Of a stretch of 64,000 nucleotides of DNA, positions 59,711 through 64,000 are shown piece by piece. The notes below the pieces were generated by a model. The model worked only from the letters and a program-made list of their open reading frames with translations, did no database searches and was not told the DNA's origin. Both the position numbers and the translations under genes were made by a program. The DNA comes from Rhizophagus irregularis (Eukaryota; Glomeromycota; Glomeromycetes; Glomerales; Glomeraceae). How positions within the stretch are numbered: the first letter of the stretch is position 1; the number at the start of each line of letters is the position of its first letter. The stretch lies in NCBI RefSeq assembly GCF_026210795.1, contig NC_089452.1, forward strand, positions 2,294,001-2,358,000. Reading direction: 5' to 3'.

Positions 59711-61909
59711 TTATTGACTAAACATTTCGCCCACTCCAACTAAATTGCCATTCCTTTTCAAAAAAATTAAAGCTTCAAATAAATCCTCCTTCATACTTGT
59801 CCTTTTTGAGGACATTATCAACCCAGCATCGCTAAAGACCCTTTCACTTGCCCCCGACGTTGCTTGAATACATAGATACTTTCGTGCTAATTGGGCTAAG
59901 ATCGGAAATTGACTCTTATTTACGTCCCACCATTTTAAAGGGTCTTGATCATTTTTGATTTGCGCCATTACTAAATATCGTTCAACTTCATTATCTTCAG
60001 TCTGAAGATCATGAGATTCATCATCTGAGAACAAGCTTCTTTTATAAACTCGTGTTGAAGTTTTTCTTTTTTTCGGTTTTGGCTCACATTTCTCTAAGTG
60101 AATGTTAGTGTCATTCTTTGCTAATTCATAAACTTCACGAAGATTAGCTTTTGCTAATTCCTTTTGATCATTGTTTGCAAACATTGTTTTTTTCTTACGT
60201 GGATCCAAAAGTGCGGCAATAAGTGCCTCTTTTTCAATTACCTCAAAATAATTTTCAAGTGCTTTATAAAGATTTGATTTAATATTATCCAAAAGTCCGA
60301 AAGTATTAATAGGAGTATTTATTTTGATTTTTCGCCTGGCATCAGGTTCATCATCTTCATCAACTTCTTCAAATTGATGATTTTCAAATGCATCATCATT
60401 TGTCTCCAAATCTAAGTTAGAGTTTATTGTTGGACTAAACATACTTTTGAGTTTAATGATACCTGGATATATGTAACTCATGGTTGCATATTTCGTACCT
60501 TCTAATATTTCTGTTAATTCAGCAAAGGGACCCAAAATTTCAAGTAAATCCCTTATAATATCCCATTCATTATTAGTAAGGTTAATTTTGTTTAACCTTT
60601 TTGCATCCTCTTTAGCATTATTATCCTTACTTACATTTAAGGATGAAATTACAATATCAATATAAGGTTTTAAAGCTATTAACCTTTCCCATGCTATATA
60701 TGTACTTGACCACCGTGTTTCAACATCAGTAATTGCTCTATAAAAAATTCTATGCAAGTCACTTTCCTCTTCTGGTTCTTCTGAATTTTTTTTTTGTGCA
60801 TTTAAAAGACGCTCATTTTGCTTTGGTGAAGTAAAAAAATTAATTAGTCTTTTTGCACGTGCAATTAGAATTTCGGCAGTAAGCAACCCTTTTCCAACTA
60901 CTAATTGGATTGTATGTGCCGTACATGATAATCTATGCAACCAAACAATTTGGGTAAGACATTTTTTCATGTTAGATGCATTATCGGTAGTACAGAAAAA
61001 AACTTTATGTTGCAATTCCCACTGAGTAATTATTTTTTCCAACGCTTGTTGAATAGCATCTCCGGTATGTGGATATTCCAAATATTGAATAGCTAAAGTG
61101 ATTTCTTTTATTTCAAAATCAGGTGTAATAAAATGACAGGTAACACCAAGAAAACCTTGCTTACTACGAGAAGTCCAGAGATCACAAGTAAGTGAAACTG
61201 AAACTGCATTTTCATGAATATACTGCTTAAGTTTATTTTTTGAAAATCCATATGCTTCAAATATTCTTTTTCGAAATTCTCTATCAGTTGGAAGTTCAAA
61301 ATTTTCATTTAATGCATTAATAAATCGACGAAAAGAAGGAGATTTTAAAAGATGAAGAGGTTGAAAATCTAGAATAAGCCATTCAAAAAGAAGAGTTTTC
61401 AAATATTTTTGTTGATCTTCTGTCATTTGTGAATGTGAATCTGACGAAATAGCATAACGATCAATTTTTACCTGTTTTAAGGATGGCGTAATAGTTGATA
61501 AAGGTTTAGAATGTTCATATATTTTGTGTTTTCGATTAAGATGACTAATAATATTACCAGTTGGACCTGAAGTTTCGATCTGTGCAGCACAATTTTTGCC
61601 ATTATCTAATTTTTGATTACACTCAAAAATATACTTATTTGAATTGGTTGGATGATTTTTTCGTTCTCCCCAATTATATATCCAACTTCGAAGTTTTGAT
61701 CCTCCTTTACTTTTAGTTTGAAAATTTAAATTATGTTCTTCTTTATCAAGAAGTTTATCAAACGCATTTTTTGTATACTCTTCTATACTATTAGTATCTT
61801 CTAAAGGTGGTAAAAGATTTTCTGGTGGTGTAAGATTTTCTATATCAATTATATCAATATAGTTATCTTCAGATTGTAAACGTATTTCTATAGTTCTTTC
61901 GGTTGACAT
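59711..61909 (-). CDS. hAT-family transposase with BED zinc finger
   Basis: 732 residues, uninterrupted, from ATG 61909 (MSTERTIEIRLQSEDNYIDI). BED-type zinc finger at about residues 70-135 (ECNQKLDNGKNCAAQIETS, then NIISHLNRKH). The RNase-H-like catalytic core includes SVSLTCDLWTSRSKQGFLGV, then CTTDNASNMKKCL and DVETRWSSTYIAWERL. The hAT C-terminal dimerisation domain is WWDVNKSQFPILAQLARKYL, then CIQATSGASERVFSDAGLIM. Cuts at the TAGAGCT ends and makes 8 bp duplications. All family blocks are present, so the enzyme may still be active; it could also mobilise the non-autonomous element at 44780-46043. Confidence 0.93.
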   Translation of the reverse strand: MSTERTIEIRLQSEDNYIDIIDIENLTPPENLLPPLEDTNSIEEYTKNAFDKLLDKEEHNLNFQTKSKGGSKLRSWIYNWGERKNHPTNSNKYIFECNQKLDNGKNCAAQIETSGPTGNIISHLNRKHKIYEHSKPLSTITPSLKQVKIDRYAISSDSHSQMTEDQQKYLKTLLFEWLILDFQPLHLLKSPSFRRFINALNENFELPTDREFRKRIFEAYGFSKNKLKQYIHENAVSVSLTCDLWTSRSKQGFLGVTCHFITPDFEIKEITLAIQYLEYPHTGDAIQQALEKIITQWELQHKVFFCTTDNASNMKKCLTQIVWLHRLSCTAHTIQLVVGKGLLTAEILIARAKRLINFFTSPKQNERLLNAQKKNSEEPEEESDLHRIFYRAITDVETRWSSTYIAWERLIALKPYIDIVISSLNVSKDNNAKEDAKRLNKINLTNNEWDIIRDLLEILGPFAELTEILEGTKYATMSYIYPGIIKLKSMFSPTINSNLDLETNDDAFENHQFEEVDEDDEPDARRKIKINTPINTFGLLDNIKSNLYKALENYFEVIEKEALIAALLDPRKKKTMFANNDQKELAKANLREVYELAKNDTNIHLEKCEPKPKKRKTSTRVYKRSLFSDDESHDLQTEDNEVERYLVMAQIKNDQDPLKWWDVNKSQFPILAQLARKYLCIQATSGASERVFSDAGLIMSSKRTSMKEDLFEALIFLKRNGNLVGVGEMFSQ

Positions 61910-62291
61910 ATTTAGAAATAATGCTAAACTTCGAAGTGTTTCTTTGTTAATTTTTTTTTCTTTGTCTTAAAATAAAAACACGTTTTTTAAAGTAGTACAC
62001 TAATACTAAATAGTTATATGTGCGACATAAATGTTAATCATTATAGGATAATCCGGATAATCCGGATAATCTAAAATTTTATTCATTTGTAAATTCTTAA
62101 ATCCGGATATCCGGTTAAAATTAACCGGATACAAATTTGGATAATAGGATAATCCGGATAAATCCTAGGATTTTATCCGTTCAAGGAAAGCTCTAATTGA
62201 TGTTGGCATGGCTATCTTTCTTTATGTAAAAAAGAATTATTCAAAATTAAGTAACTATTCGGAGCAGTCCTTACACAACTTGTCTGTTAAG

Positions 62292-62897
62292 TCACTTGGG
62301 CTTACATTCCCTACACAACTCAATATTAAGCTCTGCAAGTCTCGGGGTATGGTCCTCCAAAGTTCGTGGATGACCGGAAGGACCAGAGGAAGGTGTCCCA
62401 TTAGTCGTATCTTGCTGTAAGATAAAATCATCATATTCATCTTGGTCAGCCTGAATAGCGGCCCTGATTTGTTGTATATCATTGAAAGTTAACCACTGCC
62501 CATCAAGATTTTCCTCATTATAGCGTGTTTCATTGATGATTTCCTCTATAAGCGCTTCTTCTTCATAATGGACAAGGTAGTAATCCTCAACTACCTCATA
62601 GTCACTCTCAATCAGTCTATGATATGTTCTAGTATCACATCAAACATAACGTCCTGTATCTGTATTTAAATATACAGGTTGCTCTTCAGGTGGAGGTGCA
62701 GTTTGTCTACGGACAAGCCTTCCATCAATATAATCATGGGATTCCATAACTATTTGATTAAAGGTATCTCCACCGATAATAATTGGACGTCCAGTTATAG
62801 GGTTAGCTATATAAGGATAAGACATGTCTTTTTTTCTGTATGTGTCTACATACCTAATAGTTTCCTTCAATTTATAATAACCAAGTGACATGGTCAT
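62292..62897 (-). pseudogene. Unidentified ~200-residue protein of the element, one in-frame TGA
   Basis: ATG at 62897 (MTMSLGYYKLKETIRYVDTY). Segment YPYIANPITGRPIIIGGDTF is followed by MESHDYIDGRLVRRQ. A TGA at 62640-62642 interrupts the frame, which then continues CDTRTYHRLIESDYEVVEDY and on to NLDGQWLTFNDIQQIRAAIQ. It ends LAELNIELCRECKPK and TGA at 62292-62294. Acidic C-terminus with a CREC pair at the end. The internal TGA is one step from CGA. Phrases like NPITGRPIIIGG recall short repeats in viral structural proteins, but no family can be assigned. Confidence 0.6.
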
Positions 62898-63104
62898 CAG
62901 TCCTTATCAAGGTAAACATAGCTTGAGCTTGAATTTTATTAATTAATGCCGAAGTAACTTTAGAGAAAACAAAGTAATCTAAAAAGTACCGCAACAAGTG
63001 CAGAACTAATAGAAAAACAAAGAACAAATAATCTTCCGAAATTACAAATAAGAAAAGCTAAGATTATAAACCCCACCCTCTCTATATAAATAACTACGGC
63101 TACT

Positions 63105-63260
63105 CCCCCCATCAGTCCTTATCAAAAAATACAAGAATACCTGATGATGAGGTTACATGGTTATCAGTCCTTATCAAAAATGCAAGGATACCTGATGATA
63201 AGGTTACATGGTCATCAATCCTTGTCGAAAAAATGCAAGGTTACCTGATAAATAAGTTAC
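63105..63260. repeat. Three imperfect ~50 bp tandem units
   Basis: The units carry CATCAGTCCTTATCAAAAA, then GCAAGGATACCTGATGATAA and a GGTTACATGG. The same CATCAGTCCTTATCAAGG word also lies over the start codon of the gene ending at 62897. Upstream, CTCTATATAAATAAC (63080-63094) looks like a TATA box. Confidence 0.75.
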
Positions 63261-63569
63261 TGGGTTATTGGCCTAGAATGCATTCATGGAAAAACTATGG
63301 ATTATATTACAGAAAATGTGAACGGAGTTCATGTCACGTGATACCCTGAACAAATGTGTAGAGTGTCACGTGATTTCATGCGGTACGTAGATCATTTCCT
63401 TTTTGGGCGATACCCGTTCCACAAAAAATCGATTTGGTAAGAATGCGTTTGGAACCTTGTGTAACATAAATTTCCTTTTTCGGTAATTCGGGATTACGCG
63501 GTAATGCCGGCCGGATCTAAAAAATATGACTCTGCAGGGTAATTCCTACGAAAGTCAAGTACAAAATGC

Positions 63570-63881
63570 TTACTCCTGTTGAGTCCAATCATTCCACTTC
63601 CAGTCCAATCTCCAAGGATCGCCTCCCCATCTATGTTCACTTAATGCATGCTCTATGGTTTCCCTTTCCTGGGGGTCCACAACCATCCCATTCCTAAGCA
63701 TTTTCTCCATAATATAAAGCTGATTCTCGGTGAGGCGGTCTATCCATCTTTTATAGAAGTTGTTTACATCTTCAAATGATATCCAGTCAATATTCCCTTT
63801 TTCAAACGGCTTTCCAAGAGCTTGGACATGCCCAATTGTAGTAGCGTAATTTTTCCATCTCTTATATGTAAGGTTGCTTGT
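63570..63881 (-). CDS. Last exon of an unidentified tryptophan-rich protein
   Basis: A 103-codon open stretch preceded by a splice acceptor (GAGGTTTAG) and ended by TAA at 63570-63572. It reads TSNLTYKRWKNYATTIGHVQ, then PFEKGNIDWISFEDVNNFYK and EHRWGGDPWRLDWKWNDWTQ. The unusual density of tryptophan and the clean frame argue for real coding. Upstream exons must lie beyond 63881 and probably outside the window. Family not recognised. Confidence 0.5.
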   Translation of the reverse strand, partial: TSNLTYKRWKNYATTIGHVQALGKPFEKGNIDWISFEDVNNFYKRWIDRLTENQLYIMEKMLRNGMVVDPQERETIEHALSEHRWGGDPWRLDWKWNDWTQQE

Positions 63882-63937
63882 CTAAACCTCTTCAAAATCC
63901 TACGATTAGTTTCGTCAAAATTTTACTATAGATTTAT

Positions 63938-64000
63938 TATAGTTTCGGCAGAGTTTCAGCAGTTTCAGCATTTATAATAAGTTTCAGCAGTTTCACCTTT
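63938..64000. repeat. Short AGTTTCAGC tandem repeats at window end
   Basis: Five or so copies of AGTTTC(A/G)GCAG-like 9-15 bp words, continuing past the window edge. Confidence 0.7.

Larger units (their letters stand above)
58133..62195. mobile_element. Complete 4063 bp hAT transposon
   Basis: Inverted ends TAGAGCTTTTCACCGGAT and, at the right, the reverse complement of TAGAGCTTTCCTTGAACGGA. Flanked by the 8 bp target duplication ATTGATGT at 58125-58132 and 62196-62203. Sub-terminal regions (58145-58270 and 62045-62175) are packed with GGATAATCC and ATCCGGAT words, likely transposase binding sites. It carries an intact transposase (minus) and a second gene remnant (plus). Confidence 0.95.

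Noticed and set aside
60480-60665. Plus-strand frame inside the hAT transposase
   Set aside because: Antisense shadow of a gene with full family motifs.

Overview
The window is AT-rich eukaryotic DNA with short GT-AG introns, long homopolymers, many F-box and TKL-type kinase genes and dense transposon debris. This combination points to an arbuscular mycorrhizal fungus of the Rhizophagus type (Glomeromycotina). That placement is inferred from gene families and composition, not from a marker gene.

Layout. 1-1442: end of an FAD-dependent monooxygenase gene. 3054-12180: three F-box genes (one truncated), a ~1.3 kb tandem array just upstream of one of them, and a tRNA-Ser(AGA). 12181-22367: mostly gene-poor, but 16880-17552 holds a four-exon, 129-residue membrane-protein gene whose exons are too short for simple ORF scans. 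22368-31560: three decayed multi-exon genes (secreted aspartyl-protease-like, zinc-ribbon protein kinase, O-acetylhomoserine sulfhydrylase). 32680-35600: coding remnants and small inverted-repeat elements. 35785-39614: an inverted duplication with a dead and an intact copy of a small secreted cysteine-containing protein either side of a degenerate Tc1/mariner-like transposon. 40903-42330: a fourth F-box gene. 44441-47625: a decayed unknown gene split by a 1264 bp non-autonomous hAT element that carries a ~60 bp minisatellite and has a perfect 8 bp target duplication. 50485-51333: a second unknown decayed gene.

51909 to at least 62897 is compositionally different (less AT-rich, compact, almost no spacers) and reads as one virus-like integrated element. 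It has a small zinc-ribbon protein, a retroviral-type integrase with a chromodomain (as in Maverick/Polinton elements), a Gag-like plus retropepsin-like frame in place of any visible double-jelly-roll capsid, an A32/FtsK-HerA-type packaging ATPase, and three unrecognised proteins. A complete 4063 bp hAT transposon (58133-62195), with an intact 732-residue BED/hAT transposase and a cargo gene remnant, has inserted into the fifth codon of one of these proteins. No family-B DNA polymerase or major capsid gene is visible before the window ends.

Most lesions in the decayed genes are single C-to-T type changes that create TGA, or one-base changes in homopolymers.
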